A DNA stretch of 64,000 nucleotides, taken from the NCBI RefSeq assembly GCF_016615815.1, contig NZ_CP067112.1:2604001-2668000 (forward strand), written 5' to 3'. The DNA comes from Luteimonas sp. MC1572. Lineage in GTDB: Bacteria > Pseudomonadota > Gammaproteobacteria > Xanthomonadales > Xanthomonadaceae. The position numbers and the translations under genes are program-made. The notes below the pieces were generated by a model. That model was not told the origin of the DNA. It made no database searches and was given only the letters and a program-made list of their open reading frames with translations. Shown piece after piece: positions 43,272-55,165 of the stretch (its first letter is position 1; each line of letters opens with the position of its first letter).

Positions 43272-44387
43272 TCAGCGGCGTGCGCGCACCTGGCCGCTGG
43301 CATGCACCGCCATCACCACGCCCATGCCGGCCAGCAGCGAGACCGCTGCCGTGCCGCCGAAACTCAGCAGCGGCATCGGCACGCCAACCACCGGCAGCAG
43401 GCCCGAGATCATCCCGCCATTGACCAGCACGTACACGAACAGCCCGAGGCCGAGCGCGCCGGCCAGCAGGCGTGCGAAGCCGTCGCGCGCTTCGGCCGCG
43501 ATCCACAGGCAGCGGCCCACGACCACCAGGTACAGCGACAGCACGGTGACCACGCCCAGCCAGCCGAACTCCTCCGAGAGCACCGCGAAGATGAAGTCGG
43601 TGGTGTGCTCGGGCACGTAGTTCAGGTGCGACTGCGAGCCCTCGCCCCAGCCCTGTCCGCGCAGGCCGCCGGAGCCGATCGCGATTTTCGACTGGATGAT
43701 GTTCCAGCCGGTGCCGAGCGGATCGGATTCGGGATCCAGGAAGGTGAGGATGCGGTCCTTCTGGTAGGGCCGCAGCAGCCAGTACCAGGCCACCGGCGCC
43801 GCCGCGGCCACGCCGCCGGCCGCGGCCACCAGCCACCACCAGGACATGCCCGCCAGGAACAGCGCGAATCCGCCGCTGGCCGCCACCAGCATGGCGGTGC
43901 CGAAGTCGGGCTGCATCAGGACCAGTCCGGTCGGCACGCCGATGATCGCCATCGCCGTGACCGTGCGCGCGAAGCCGGGCGGCATCGGGCCGCTGTTGAG
44001 GTACCAGGCCACCGCCATCGGCAGGCTGAGCTTGAGCAGCTCGGCGGGCTGGAAATAGAACACGCCGAGGTTCAGCCAGTGCGCGCCGCTGCGGCCGGTG
44101 CCCACGAACAGCACCGCCACCAGCGGCAGCAGCGACAGCGCGAAGACCACCGGCGCCGCAGCGCGCAGGCGCAGCACCGGCACGCGCGACAGTACCCACA
44201 TGATGCCGAGGCCGACCGCATAGCGCGCGCCCTGCGACTTCACCAGCACCATCTCGCCGCCGCCGGCGCTGTGCAGCACCGCCAGCCCCGCGGCCATCAG
44301 CCCCGCCAGGGCGCCGAGCAGGATCCAGTCGATGCTGCGCGCGAAGGCCTTCAGCAGGTCCAGCAGCCAGCGCAGGATGACGTTCAT
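43272..44387 (-). CDS. rodA: Rod shape-determining SEDS glycosyltransferase RodA
   Basis: A 371-residue SEDS family polymerase with about ten membrane helices that synthesises glycan strands during elongation together with PBP2. Family signatures include RSGAHWLNLGVFYFQPAELLKLSLPMAVAWYL, the large periplasmic loop with YVPEHTTDFIFAVLSEEFGWLG, and the final VPMPLLSFGGTAAVSLLAGMG. Start 44387 overlaps the mrdA stop by 4 bp, coupling polymerase and transpeptidase. Confidence 0.96.
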   Translation of the reverse strand: MNVILRWLLDLLKAFARSIDWILLGALAGLMAAGLAVLHSAGGGEMVLVKSQGARYAVGLGIMWVLSRVPVLRLRAAAPVVFALSLLPLVAVLFVGTGRSGAHWLNLGVFYFQPAELLKLSLPMAVAWYLNSGPMPPGFARTVTAMAIIGVPTGLVLMQPDFGTAMLVAASGGFALFLAGMSWWWLVAAAGGVAAAAPVAWYWLLRPYQKDRILTFLDPESDPLGTGWNIIQSKIAIGSGGLRGQGWGEGSQSHLNYVPEHTTDFIFAVLSEEFGWLGVVTVLSLYLVVVGRCLWIAAEARDGFARLLAGALGLGLFVYVLVNGGMISGLLPVVGVPMPLLSFGGTAAVSLLAGMGVVMAVHASGQVRARR

Positions 44388-46360
44388 GGCGTGCCCTCGG
44401 CGGCCGGGGCGCCAACCACCACCGCCTGCGCGCCGGGCAGCACGTCCGATACCACGCTGTCGAACGTGGCCACCGGCGGCGCGTCGATCGCGGCCTCGGT
44501 GCCGGGGCTCGGCTCGGGCATGGTGCCCAGCAGCCAGGCGTCGAAGATCTTGCGCGCGATGGGTGCCGCGGTGGTGCCGCCGTAGCCACCGTGCTCGACC
44601 ACCACGGCCACCGCGATCGTGGGCGCTTCGGCCGGCGCGTAGCCGACGAACAGCGCCTGGTGGCGCAGGTGGTAGGGCAGGCTGCGCGGATCCATGCGCG
44701 CGGTGCCTTTGCGGCTGATCTTCTGCGCGGTGCCGGTCTTGCCGGCCATGCGGTATTCGGCACCGCGGGCCATGGCGGTGGCGGTGCCGCGGCCGTGGAT
44801 GGTGTTGACCATGCCCTCCTGCACCGCGCGCAGGTGTGCCGGGTTGTCGGTGATCGCCGGCGCCGGCAGGCGCGGCAACGGCGTCCAGGGCGCGTCGTAG
44901 GCGAGGCGGCGTTCGGCCACCAGGCGCAGCGGATGCAGGGTGCCGCCGTTGGCGATGGCCGCCGTGCCGCGCGCAAGCTGCAGCGCGGTGGCGACCCAGT
45001 AGCCCTGGCCGATGCCGGCGATCACGGTCTCGCCGGGATACCAGGGCTCGCTGGTGCGCGACGCCTTCCACTCCGGCGACGGCACGATGCCGCTGGTCTC
45101 GCCGGTCAGGTCGATCCCGGTCGGCTGCCCGAAGCCGTAGCGCGCCATGTACGTGGCAAAGCGCGCGATGCCCATGTCGTAGGCGAGCTTGTAGTAGTAG
45201 TAGTTGATCGAGCGCGAGATCGAATCGCGCAGGTCGACCCAGCCGCCGCCCGCACCGGCGTCGCGATAGCCGCGGCTCTGCCCGGGAATGAAGAACTCGC
45301 CGGTCGAGAACACCTGGCTTTCCGGCGTGCGCACCCCGCTGTCCACGCCTGCCAGGGCCACGAACGGCTTGATGGTCGACCCCGGCGGCCCGCCGCCCAG
45401 CACGTTGCGGTTGAACAGCGGCCGCGCCGGATCGTCCATCAGGCGCCGGTAGTCGACGTTGGCGATGCCGTTGACGAACAGGTTGGGGTCATAGCTCGGC
45501 AGGCTGACCATGGCCAGCACCTGCCCGGTGGCGGGTTCCACGGCGACCGCCGAGCCGTGCAGCCCGCCGAACGCCAGCACCATCGCGCGCTGCAGGTCCA
45601 CGTCCACCGACAGCCGCAGGTCGGCACCCGCCGAGGCCGGCACCATGCCGACGCGGCCCAGCGCGCGGCCTTCCACGTTGGTCTCGACCTGCTCGTAACC
45701 GACCACCCCGCGCAGCGCCTCGTCGTAATAGCGCTCCAGGCCGGTGCGCCCGGTATGCGTGAACACCGCATGCGCCTCGCCGAACTTCACGATGTCGCTT
45801 TCGTCGGTGCGGCCGACGTAGCCGACGATATGCGCAAGCAGGTCGCCCTGCGGGTAGCGGCGATTGAGGTACGGCACCAGGTCGACGCCCGGGAACCGCC
45901 AGCGCTCGACCGCGAAGCGCGCCGCCTCCTCGTCGCTGATGCGCAGCTTCAGCGTGATCGCGCGGAACGATCGTGTGGTCCTGCGCTCGGCCTCGAAGCG
46001 GGCGATGTCCTCCGGCGACAGCGCGACGACCTTGGACAGCGCGGCAAGCAGCACCTGGGGATCGCCGGCGTCCTCCGGGGTCACGTCGAGGCGATAGGCC
46101 GGCACGTTGTCGGCGATGATCCGCCCGGTACGGTCGTAGATCAGGCCGCGCCCGGGCACCACCGGCCGCGGCTTGATGCGGTTGGCCTGCGAGCGCTTGG
46201 CGTAGACGTCGTGGTCGAGCACCTGCAGCTTGAAATACCAGCCGGCCAGGCCGCCCAGCGCCAGCACCACCACGCTGAAGCCGACCAGCGCACGGCGCCG
46301 GAACAGCCGCGCCTCGGCTTCGGGGTTGCGCAGGCGCGTCCGCGCCCGGCCGCCGATCAT
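44384..46360 (-). CDS. mrdA: Penicillin-binding protein 2
   Basis: A 658-residue class B transpeptidase for cylindrical wall growth. One N-terminal membrane helix (about 25-43), a pedestal domain, and the transpeptidase domain with STIK at Ser328-Lys331, SxN at Ser384-Asn386 and KTG at 541-543. The C terminus is extended by a Pro/Ala-rich tail. It overlaps mreD and rodA by 4 bp on either side. Confidence 0.96.
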   Translation of the reverse strand: MIGGRARTRLRNPEAEARLFRRRALVGFSVVVLALGGLAGWYFKLQVLDHDVYAKRSQANRIKPRPVVPGRGLIYDRTGRIIADNVPAYRLDVTPEDAGDPQVLLAALSKVVALSPEDIARFEAERRTTRSFRAITLKLRISDEEAARFAVERWRFPGVDLVPYLNRRYPQGDLLAHIVGYVGRTDESDIVKFGEAHAVFTHTGRTGLERYYDEALRGVVGYEQVETNVEGRALGRVGMVPASAGADLRLSVDVDLQRAMVLAFGGLHGSAVAVEPATGQVLAMVSLPSYDPNLFVNGIANVDYRRLMDDPARPLFNRNVLGGGPPGSTIKPFVALAGVDSGVRTPESQVFSTGEFFIPGQSRGYRDAGAGGGWVDLRDSISRSINYYYYKLAYDMGIARFATYMARYGFGQPTGIDLTGETSGIVPSPEWKASRTSEPWYPGETVIAGIGQGYWVATALQLARGTAAIANGGTLHPLRLVAERRLAYDAPWTPLPRLPAPAITDNPAHLRAVQEGMVNTIHGRGTATAMARGAEYRMAGKTGTAQKISRKGTARMDPRSLPYHLRHQALFVGYAPAEAPTIAVAVVVEHGGYGGTTAAPIARKIFDAWLLGTMPEPSPGTEAAIDAPPVATFDSVVSDVLPGAQAVVVGAPAAEGTP

Positions 46361-46839
46361 CGCCGCACGCCGCGGCCGATGCGCAGCGCGTCCAGCAGCA
46401 GGAACAGCGGCGCCCACAGCAGCATGCCCAGCAGCGGCGCCCACCAGTAGGCCAGCGGCAGCAGCGGCTCGCCGAGCGCGAGATGCAGCACGGTGCTGAT
46501 CACACGGTCGTTGAGCAGCAGCCCGCCGATGGCCAGTGCCTGCTGCGGCATCGGGAAGAAGCGCAGCTGGGTGCGGAAGCGCTGCAGGATGAACGCCATC
46601 ACCACCAGCCGCAGCGACTGCTCGCCGAGCAGGCCGCCGAACGCGAGGTCGGCCAGGATCCCCACGCAGAACGCGAAGCCGAGGCCGACCCTGTCGTGGT
46701 CCTCGATCACGCCGTACGCGACCACCAGCGCCAGCCAGTACGGGCGGAACGGCTGCAGCAGCGCCGGCATCGGCAGCAGGCCGAGCAGCAGTGCGAGCAG
46801 CACGGCCACCGGCAGCACCCAGCTGCGGCCGCGGGTCAT
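46357..46839 (-). CDS. mreD: Rod shape-determining protein MreD
   Basis: A 160-residue inner-membrane protein with five to six hydrophobic helices and the family pattern PYWLALVVAYGVIEDHDRVGLGFAFCVGILADLAFGGLLGEQSL. Member of the MreBCD elongasome scaffold. ATG 46839 overlaps the mreC stop by 4 bp, and its own stop overlaps mrdA by 4 bp. Confidence 0.93.
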   Translation of the reverse strand: MTRGRSWVLPVAVLLALLLGLLPMPALLQPFRPYWLALVVAYGVIEDHDRVGLGFAFCVGILADLAFGGLLGEQSLRLVVMAFILQRFRTQLRFFPMPQQALAIGGLLLNDRVISTVLHLALGEPLLPLAYWWAPLLGMLLWAPLFLLLDALRIGRGVRR

Positions 46840-47732
46840 GGCATGTCCCCCGGCGCGCCCGGCGACGCCGGCGGCGGCGTGCCGTGGGCGGGCGATGCCT
46901 GGTCGCGCAGCAGCAGCACGTCGCGGCCGCGGTCGAGCTGCGCCGCGGCCTGGACATCGCCGACCAGGAAGGCGCGGCTGTCGTCGGGGCGCAGGGCGGA
47001 GATCGTGCCCACCGGGAAGCCCGGCGGGAAGCGCCCGCCCAGGCCGGACGTGATCAGCACGTCGCCGGCGCGGACGTCGCTCGACAGCGGCACGTTGCGC
47101 AGCTCCAGCCGGTCGCTGCGGCCGGTGCCGTACACGATCAGGCGCACGCCGGTGCGCGCCACCGCCACCGGCACGGCGTGGTCGGGATCGGTCAGCAGCA
47201 GGATCACGGCGGTGGTCGGGGTGGCATCGATCACCTGCCCCACCAGGCCGCCGGCGTCGATCACGCTCTGCCCGCGGTGCACGCCGAGGCCGGTCCCGGC
47301 ATTGAGCATCAGCCGCTGGCGGGTGGGATCGAGGTCGACGTCGAGGATCGGCGCCAGCTGCACGTCCAAGCCGCCGCGTTCGGCGGCGCCGAGCAGGCCG
47401 CGCAGGCGGGCGTTTTCCTCGGCCTCGACCTGCAGCCGCGCCTGGCGCGCGGCACCCACCAGCAGTTCGTTGCGCAGGCGGTGGTTTTCCTCGGCCAGGC
47501 GCGTGCGCGTGGCTGCATCGTCGCGCACGCTTTCGCCCAGCCGCGACGGCAGGCCGGCCAGCCACCACACCGGCTGCATCGCCACGCTGGCATGCGACCG
47601 CGCCTGCGCCAGCCAGTCGCCGCGATGGTCGAGCACCAGCAGGGTGACGGACAGCGCAAGGAACGCCAGCAGCTTCAGCGTGCCGGCGACGTCACTGGAG
47701 CGCGGGGTGGCGGGGCCGGCGTAGGAGGACAC
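46836..47732 (-). CDS. mreC: Rod shape-determining protein MreC
   Basis: A 298-residue bitopic protein with a membrane helix at about 18-36 (LKLLAFLALSVTLLVLDHRG), a coiled coil (about 70-105), and two beta-barrel lobes (SVIDAGGLVGQVIDATPTTAVILLLTDPDHAVPV is the conserved core). A Pro/Gly-rich tail follows. It activates PBP2/RodA. It starts 23 nt before mreB ends upstream, so it is transcribed with mreB. Confidence 0.94.
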   Translation of the reverse strand: MSSYAGPATPRSSDVAGTLKLLAFLALSVTLLVLDHRGDWLAQARSHASVAMQPVWWLAGLPSRLGESVRDDAATRTRLAEENHRLRNELLVGAARQARLQVEAEENARLRGLLGAAERGGLDVQLAPILDVDLDPTRQRLMLNAGTGLGVHRGQSVIDAGGLVGQVIDATPTTAVILLLTDPDHAVPVAVARTGVRLIVYGTGRSDRLELRNVPLSSDVRAGDVLITSGLGGRFPPGFPVGTISALRPDDSRAFLVGDVQAAAQLDRGRDVLLLRDQASPAHGTPPPASPGAPGDMP

Positions 47733-47755
47733 TGTCTGGGCCGTGGACGGTCAGG

Positions 47756-50005
<2,250 letters not shown>

Positions 50006-50007
50006 TC

Positions 50008-51375
50008 ATGGCGCCGCGGCTGGCGATGCTGCTGATCGCCTGTACCGCCCTGGTGGCGGACGCCACGTGGTTGCCGGCGCACGGCGCCGGGCCCGAATCG
50101 CGCTACCTGGAACTGGCGGCGGACCGCATCGTCGCTGGCCGTTCCGGCGCGCTGCTCGAGGCGACCGTGGACATGCCCCGCGCCGGCTGGATCTACCTGC
50201 AGTCGGACGGCGTGTATGCGCCGCTCGACGCCGCGCAGGCCAACGTCTACATCACCGTGGACGGAAAGCCGGCGTCCAACGACAGCATCATCGACTGGCG
50301 CGGCTCCAGCGCCCCGAACCGCCACGGGTTCAATGCGGTCGGTGCGGTGCGCGTCTCGGCCGGCAAGGTGCGCGTCGCGCTGCACGCGCGCACCGTGGAC
50401 GGCCGGGCCATGGTCATGGCGGGCGCGAACCTGTCGATCGTCACCACCTCCGCCACCCACGTGGCCGAAGCCCGCCTGCCTGCGGCCTCGCCGTGGCTGG
50501 CGTTCGACACCCGCGATACGCCGGAAGGCACGCCCATTCCGGAACGCGGCCGGCACACGCTGCTGACCGCCGCCGCGCGCAACTCCACCGGGCCGGTGGT
50601 GGCGATGGCGTCCGGGCACAGCTACGTGTCCACCTCCCCGGGCGATGCGATGTGGGGGATCTACCTCAACGGCCGTGAATCCCCGCTCGACTCGGCCACC
50701 TGGTCGATCAACGACCTGTTCGCGCTCGGCGCCGAAGTGCAGGCACCGATGTTCGCGCAGGCGCTGTACCTGTCGCCGCCGCGGGACAGCGAGGTGCAGC
50801 TTGTCGCCAGCGAGTCGCCCTACTACCAGCCGCTGATGGCGAGCACCAACGCCGCACGCTACCGGGTGGGTGCGGACACGCGGCTGGTCGCACTGAGCGG
50901 CGGCATGCGCGTGGTCGGGCGCGGGCTGGCGCCGGGGCACGACTACGCGGAGAAAGGCCGACATCGCCGCTACGCCTATGTCTGCATCGGGACCAATGGT
51001 TTCCGGCCGGAGAAATGCCCGCCGGCCGGCGGCGACGTGGTGCTCGGCCAGGGACGCGCCTGCATCCCGCCAGGCCACAACGGGGTGGTGATGTTCTCGG
51101 CCAAGAGCCGGATCCAGGGCGATGACGCCGATCCGGGCGGCAAGGTCACGCTGCGCATCCGCATCAACGGCAAGGACGTCGGTCGCGCCAGCGAACAGAC
51201 GCTGGGGCCGATTCCGCACTCGGTCAGCACCCGCACCATCGGTGCCAGCTACCTCGCCACCGGCAAGCGCGCACTGGCGCCGGGCTGCCACGACGTCGAG
51301 GCGGTCGCACGCGCGACGGGCGACTTCCGCAACCTGTCGTTGAACGCCGACCTGCCGCTGCTCTGGTTCGACTGA
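50008..51375 (+). CDS. Exported protein of unknown function, coupled to the PfkB kinase
   Basis: A 455-residue protein with a signal peptide (cleavage near AHGAG, residue 27). It appears entirely beta-structured, with repeated strands such as GALLEATVDMPRAGWIYLQSDGVY and GKVRVALHARTVDG; two similar halves (about 35-150 and 205-455) may be tandem jelly-roll domains. The four cysteines past residue 320 could form disulfides. I recognise no family. It starts 2 nt after the kinase stop, so the two share an mRNA. Confidence 0.68.
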   Translation: MAPRLAMLLIACTALVADATWLPAHGAGPESRYLELAADRIVAGRSGALLEATVDMPRAGWIYLQSDGVYAPLDAAQANVYITVDGKPASNDSIIDWRGSSAPNRHGFNAVGAVRVSAGKVRVALHARTVDGRAMVMAGANLSIVTTSATHVAEARLPAASPWLAFDTRDTPEGTPIPERGRHTLLTAAARNSTGPVVAMASGHSYVSTSPGDAMWGIYLNGRESPLDSATWSINDLFALGAEVQAPMFAQALYLSPPRDSEVQLVASESPYYQPLMASTNAARYRVGADTRLVALSGGMRVVGRGLAPGHDYAEKGRHRRYAYVCIGTNGFRPEKCPPAGGDVVLGQGRACIPPGHNGVVMFSAKSRIQGDDADPGGKVTLRIRINGKDVGRASEQTLGPIPHSVSTRTIGASYLATGKRALAPGCHDVEAVARATGDFRNLSLNADLPLLWFD

Positions 51376-51411
51376 GTCCGCCTCCCGCGGCTCAGGCGCC
51401 GGACGGCGTGC

Positions 51412-52188
51412 TCACTTCCAGCCGGGCAGCTTGCCGCGGTCCAGCCCGCCGACCTCGAACACCGCCGTGCGCGTGCCGCCGGCCTTGACCGGGTACTCCA
51501 CCGACAACGTCCTGGCGCCATCGAGCATCCGCCACAGCGCGCGCTCGTCATCGATGAACATGGCGATCGCCTCGTCGGTGTCGGGGCGGTTGGCGGCCAT
51601 GCGCTCGGGCGCGGCGCTGTCCACGGTGACCGCCACGCGGCAGGCGCCGTAGCAGTCGAAGTCGCCGGCTTCCATGACCAGGTAGCTGCTGCGTCCCCAC
51701 GACGGGTGGTCGCGGAAGATCAGGCGCACCGGCTTTGCGCCGCTGCCGTCGCTGTCGACGCGGTCACGGGTGTAGATCGACGCCGACAGCTGGGTGCCGC
51801 CGGTGACCGGCTCCACGTTGTAGATCCACAGGCCGGCCAGGCGCTTGTCCTCGCGCACCGCCTCGGCGCGCGCAGCGGCCTGCTCGTGCAGCGGCGCGAT
51901 GCGCGCGGCCGCGGCGGAATCGGGATGGCGCGCGAGGATCAGGTCGCCGTGGGCCCTTGCCAGCGGCCAGTTCTCCGCCGCGAACGCGGCATCGAACTCG
52001 GCCGCGGCCTTGTCGGCCGCCGCCTCGCTGGCCTGCGCCTGCGCCGCCGCCTGGGCCTCGGCCTGCGCGGCCGGGTCCTGGCAGGCGGACAGCGCCAGCA
52101 GCGCGCCACCCACTGCCGCAGCCAGCGCGCCGCGGCGCGCCGCATGGCGGAGCGCGGTGGCGCGGGCAGACATGCGGTTCACGGCCAT
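51412..52188 (-). CDS. Lipoprotein of unknown function
   Basis: A 258-residue protein with an N-terminal signal and lipobox (LLALSAC, cysteine near residue 39 counting from 52188). An Ala/Gln-rich coiled-coil stretch follows (QAEAQAAAQAQASEAAADKAAAEF), then a beta-rich domain with a Cys pair (DFDCYGACRVAVTVD). No family recognised. ATG 52188 directly follows the stop of the M1 peptidase gene; an internal ATG at 52173 is also possible. Probably translated by reinitiation after the peptidase. Confidence 0.68.
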   Translation of the reverse strand: MAVNRMSARATALRHAARRGALAAAVGGALLALSACQDPAAQAEAQAAAQAQASEAAADKAAAEFDAAFAAENWPLARAHGDLILARHPDSAAAARIAPLHEQAAARAEAVREDKRLAGLWIYNVEPVTGGTQLSASIYTRDRVDSDGSGAKPVRLIFRDHPSWGRSSYLVMEAGDFDCYGACRVAVTVDSAAPERMAANRPDTDEAIAMFIDDERALWRMLDGARTLSVEYPVKAGGTRTAVFEVGGLDRGKLPGWK

Positions 52189-52189
52189 C

Positions 52190-54244
52190 TCAGCGCTTGG
52201 CCGGCGCCGGACGCGTCGGATCGCCATCGGCGACCGGCATCGCGGGACGCTCGGGCTCGGGCGCCACGACCGCGGCATCGGCGGCCGGCGCGGCCGGCGC
52301 CAGCCCGCTGCCCGGCACAGGCTTGGCCTCGGCAATCACCTTCTCCACCGACGCGGTGGTGATCGGGTGGTAGCCCGGGCGTGCCTTGGTAAACACTTCC
52401 CTGGCGAAGGCCAGCCCGCCCTCGGTGGCGACCAGCGCCTCGTAGGTCGGCATGATCAGCTTGCGCCGGCCGATCTTCTCCAGGAACGCCGCGATTGCCG
52501 GATTCGCCTGCACATAGCCACTGCGCACCGCCAGCGGATACCAGCGCATCGCGATTTCGCCGTTCGGCGTACCGGTGAAGGCATAAGCGGTATCGAGCTG
52601 CGACAGCTGTTCGACGGTCAGCGTCGCCGGCATGCCGCCCAAGAAGTGCAGCCATTCCTGGGTGACCCATGCGTCGGTGATCACCGGCGGCGGCAGCTGC
52701 CCGCTGCCCAGCCAGCCCAGGCGCGCGGTGTCCACCACGCCGAAGCGGCGCGACAGCACCTTGGGCGCATCGGCCGGGATGCCCGGCTCGTACAGCCAGG
52801 CGTCGAACTCGGCCATCGACACCTTGCCCGGATGCTTCTCGAGCAGGTTCTTGCGCGCGTAGTCGACGAACGTCGCGGTGGGGATGCTCTGGAACGCGAA
52901 ATGATCGAAGTAGCCGCGCAGGAACACGTCGAATTCGGCGCGGCCGAAGCGCTCCTCGAGGAACTGCAGGAACCACGCGCCCTTGTCGTAGGACACGCCG
53001 CTGAGGCCGTCGTCGGGGTCCTTCATCACGCCGGGGCGCACCGCCAGCGCCTGCAGCTCGGGTGCCATGTCCTTGATCTCCGTGGCCAGCGCGTTGCGCG
53101 CGATCACGTACTCCATGTCGGACAGCTCCTTGCCGTACAGCGCCTCCACGATGCGGTTCTCGACGTAGCTGGTGAAGCCTTCGTTGAGCCAGCCATCCTT
53201 GGCGCTGGAGTTGGTGACCAGGTTGCCGGACCAGCTGTGCGCCAGCTCGTGCGCGATCAGCGACACCAGCGACTTGTCGCCGACGATCACGGTCGGCGTG
53301 ATGAACGACAGGCGCGGGTTCTCCATGCCGCCGTACGGGAACGACGGCGGCAGCAGCAGCAGGTCGTAGCGCTCCCAGCGGTACGGGCCGTACAGCGCCT
53401 CGGTGGTGGCGATCATCTTTTCGGTGTCGGCGAACTCGGCCACAGCGCCGTCCACGGCGGCGGGCTCGGCCCACACGCCCGAACGCGCCGAGATCGGCTT
53501 GAACACCAGGTCGCCGGCGGCGATCGCCATCAGGTACGAAGGGATCTTCTGCGGCATGCAGAAGCTGTACGACCCGTCGCGCGCGGCGGCCGGATCGTTG
53601 TCGGCGCTCATCAGCACCATCACGTCGGCCGGCGCGGTGATCTCGGCGCTGTAGGTGTAGCGCACGCGCGGCGTGTCCTGCAGCGGCACCCAGGAGCGGG
53701 CGTGGATCGCCTGCGACTGGCTGAACATGAAGGGCGTGGCCTTGCCCTGCGTCATCGCCGCATCCAGCCACTGCAGGCCGGAGGCCTCGGGCGAGGTGCG
53801 GTAGGTGACGCGGATGCGCGCGTTGCGCTCGGGTGCGGCGATCACCAGCTTGCTGCCAAGCAGGGCGTCGCGCGCGGCCAGGGTGTGCTGCAGCGGCTGC
53901 CAGGCGCCGCCCTCGGCCTCGCCTTCCACGCGCTCGATGGCCAGGTCGCGGGTGTCGAGCACCAGCTCCTTGGCCTCGGGGTCACGCCAGTCGAGCGTGT
54001 AGGTGGCGGTGCCGGCCAGGGTGCGGGTACCGAAATCGATCGCCAGCGCCAGCGCGAGGTCGTCGATGGCGACCTTGTCCGGCTCGGCGTAGGAGTGTTC
54101 GTCGTAGTCGCCGCTCTTGGCGGCCGCGGCGGGCGGCGGCGTGGCGGCGGACGGCGGCGGCGTGGGTTCGCGCTTGCAGGCGACAACGGCGGCAAGCGCC
54201 AGCGCCGCGAGCGCGGCCAGGCGGAGGGTACGGCTGAGGGTCAT
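52190..54244 (-). CDS. M1 metalloaminopeptidase, leukotriene-A4-hydrolase-like, lipoprotein
   Basis: A 684-residue zinc peptidase. The signal ends in a lipobox (VVAC, Cys23), so it is probably membrane-anchored in the envelope. The catalytic region FPYGGMENP (exopeptidase motif 305-309) and HELAH at 332-336 with Glu355 in NEGFTSY closely match LTA4 hydrolase/aminopeptidase B; the C-terminal helical domain is also present. It removes N-terminal residues from peptides. The last 45 residues are Ala/Pro-rich. A TAGAAT -10 element lies at 54278-54283; the ATG lacks a clear ribosome binding site. Confidence 0.93.
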   Translation of the reverse strand: MTLSRTLRLAALAALALAAVVACKREPTPPPSAATPPPAAAAKSGDYDEHSYAEPDKVAIDDLALALAIDFGTRTLAGTATYTLDWRDPEAKELVLDTRDLAIERVEGEAEGGAWQPLQHTLAARDALLGSKLVIAAPERNARIRVTYRTSPEASGLQWLDAAMTQGKATPFMFSQSQAIHARSWVPLQDTPRVRYTYSAEITAPADVMVLMSADNDPAAARDGSYSFCMPQKIPSYLMAIAAGDLVFKPISARSGVWAEPAAVDGAVAEFADTEKMIATTEALYGPYRWERYDLLLLPPSFPYGGMENPRLSFITPTVIVGDKSLVSLIAHELAHSWSGNLVTNSSAKDGWLNEGFTSYVENRIVEALYGKELSDMEYVIARNALATEIKDMAPELQALAVRPGVMKDPDDGLSGVSYDKGAWFLQFLEERFGRAEFDVFLRGYFDHFAFQSIPTATFVDYARKNLLEKHPGKVSMAEFDAWLYEPGIPADAPKVLSRRFGVVDTARLGWLGSGQLPPPVITDAWVTQEWLHFLGGMPATLTVEQLSQLDTAYAFTGTPNGEIAMRWYPLAVRSGYVQANPAIAAFLEKIGRRKLIMPTYEALVATEGGLAFAREVFTKARPGYHPITTASVEKVIAEAKPVPGSGLAPAAPAADAAVVAPEPERPAMPVADGDPTRPAPAKR

Positions 54245-54277
54245 GGGACGGGGGTCCGCGAATTGGAACAGGCGCCG

Positions 54278-54283
54278 ATTCTA
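54278..54283 (-). promoter_or_regulatory. -10 element for the M1 peptidase gene
   Basis: TAGAAT, predicting transcription from near 54271 and a leader of about 27 nt. The -35 is not recognisable. Confidence 0.4.
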
Positions 54284-54318
54284 TCCCGGTTGCCGCCATC
54301 GCCCCCGTGGCCGGTATC

Positions 54319-55080
54319 TCAGGCCTTGTAGCCGTCGTGGATGGCGACGATGCCACCGGTCAGGTTGCGGTAGCCGCAGCGCGCGAAACCGGCCGCCTCC
54401 ATCATCGATTTCAGCGCCTCCTGCGGCGGATGCTTGCGGATCGACTCGGCGAGGTAGCGGTAGCTGTCGGCGTCCTGCGCGAACAGCCGGCCCAGCCGCG
54501 GCAGCACCTTGAACGAGTGGAAGTCGTAGATCGGCTTGAACCAGTCCATGGTGACCTCCGAGAACTCCAGCACCCGCGCCTGGCCGCCGACCTTGAGCAC
54601 GCGCAGCATCTCGGAGAGCGCCGCGTCCTTGTCGGTCACGTTGCGCAGGCCGAAGGCGATCGTGACCAGGTCGAAGCTGGCATCCGGGAACGGCAGCGCC
54701 TGCGCGTTGCACTGCACGTACTCGAAGCCTTGCACGTTGCCACGGTCGACCATGCGGTCGCGGCCGACGCGCAGCATGCTGCCGTTGATGTCGCCCAGCA
54801 CCAGTTCGCCCGCGTCGCCGACCCGGTCGCGCAGCAGCGCCGCGATGTCGCCGGTGCCGCCGGCCAGGTCGAGCACGCGCGCGCCGCGGCCGACCTGCGC
54901 GGTGGCCACGAAATAGCGCTTCCAGACCCGGTGGATGCCCATCGACATCAGGTCGTTCATCAGGTCGTAGCTGCCGGCCACCGACGAGAACACCTCGCCC
55001 ACCAGCTTCTGCTTGTCGGCCACCGGCACGTCGCGGAAGCCGAAATGGGTGGTGCCGGGGCGCTCGTCGTGTTCGTTCAT
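54319..55080 (-). CDS. ubiE: Ubiquinone/menaquinone biosynthesis C-methyltransferase
   Basis: A 253-residue SAM-dependent methyltransferase for quinone synthesis. The SAM motif is LDLAGGTGDIAA, with the family signatures YDLMNDLMSMGIHRVWKR and DSYRYLAESIRKHPPQEALKSMM. Start 55080 lies 6 nt after a GATAAT extended -10, without a Shine-Dalgarno, indicating a leaderless mRNA. Divergent from a deaminase gene, with 85 bp between. Confidence 0.95.
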   Translation of the reverse strand: MNEHDERPGTTHFGFRDVPVADKQKLVGEVFSSVAGSYDLMNDLMSMGIHRVWKRYFVATAQVGRGARVLDLAGGTGDIAALLRDRVGDAGELVLGDINGSMLRVGRDRMVDRGNVQGFEYVQCNAQALPFPDASFDLVTIAFGLRNVTDKDAALSEMLRVLKVGGQARVLEFSEVTMDWFKPIYDFHSFKVLPRLGRLFAQDADSYRYLAESIRKHPPQEALKSMMEAAGFARCGYRNLTGGIVAIHDGYKA

Positions 55081-55086
55081 GCGGCG

Positions 55087-55092
55087 ATTATC
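55087..55092 (-). promoter_or_regulatory. ubiE extended -10, leaderless layout
   Basis: GATAAT preceded by TGC (extended -10), ending exactly 6 nt before the ubiE ATG. The -35 is weak. Confidence 0.5.
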
Positions 55093-55165
55093 GCACCGTG
55101 GCCACGGGGCCGGCGCGACGCGATCCGTGGCAGGATCGCAGGCCGCCGCTTCCCGGACCCCCGCA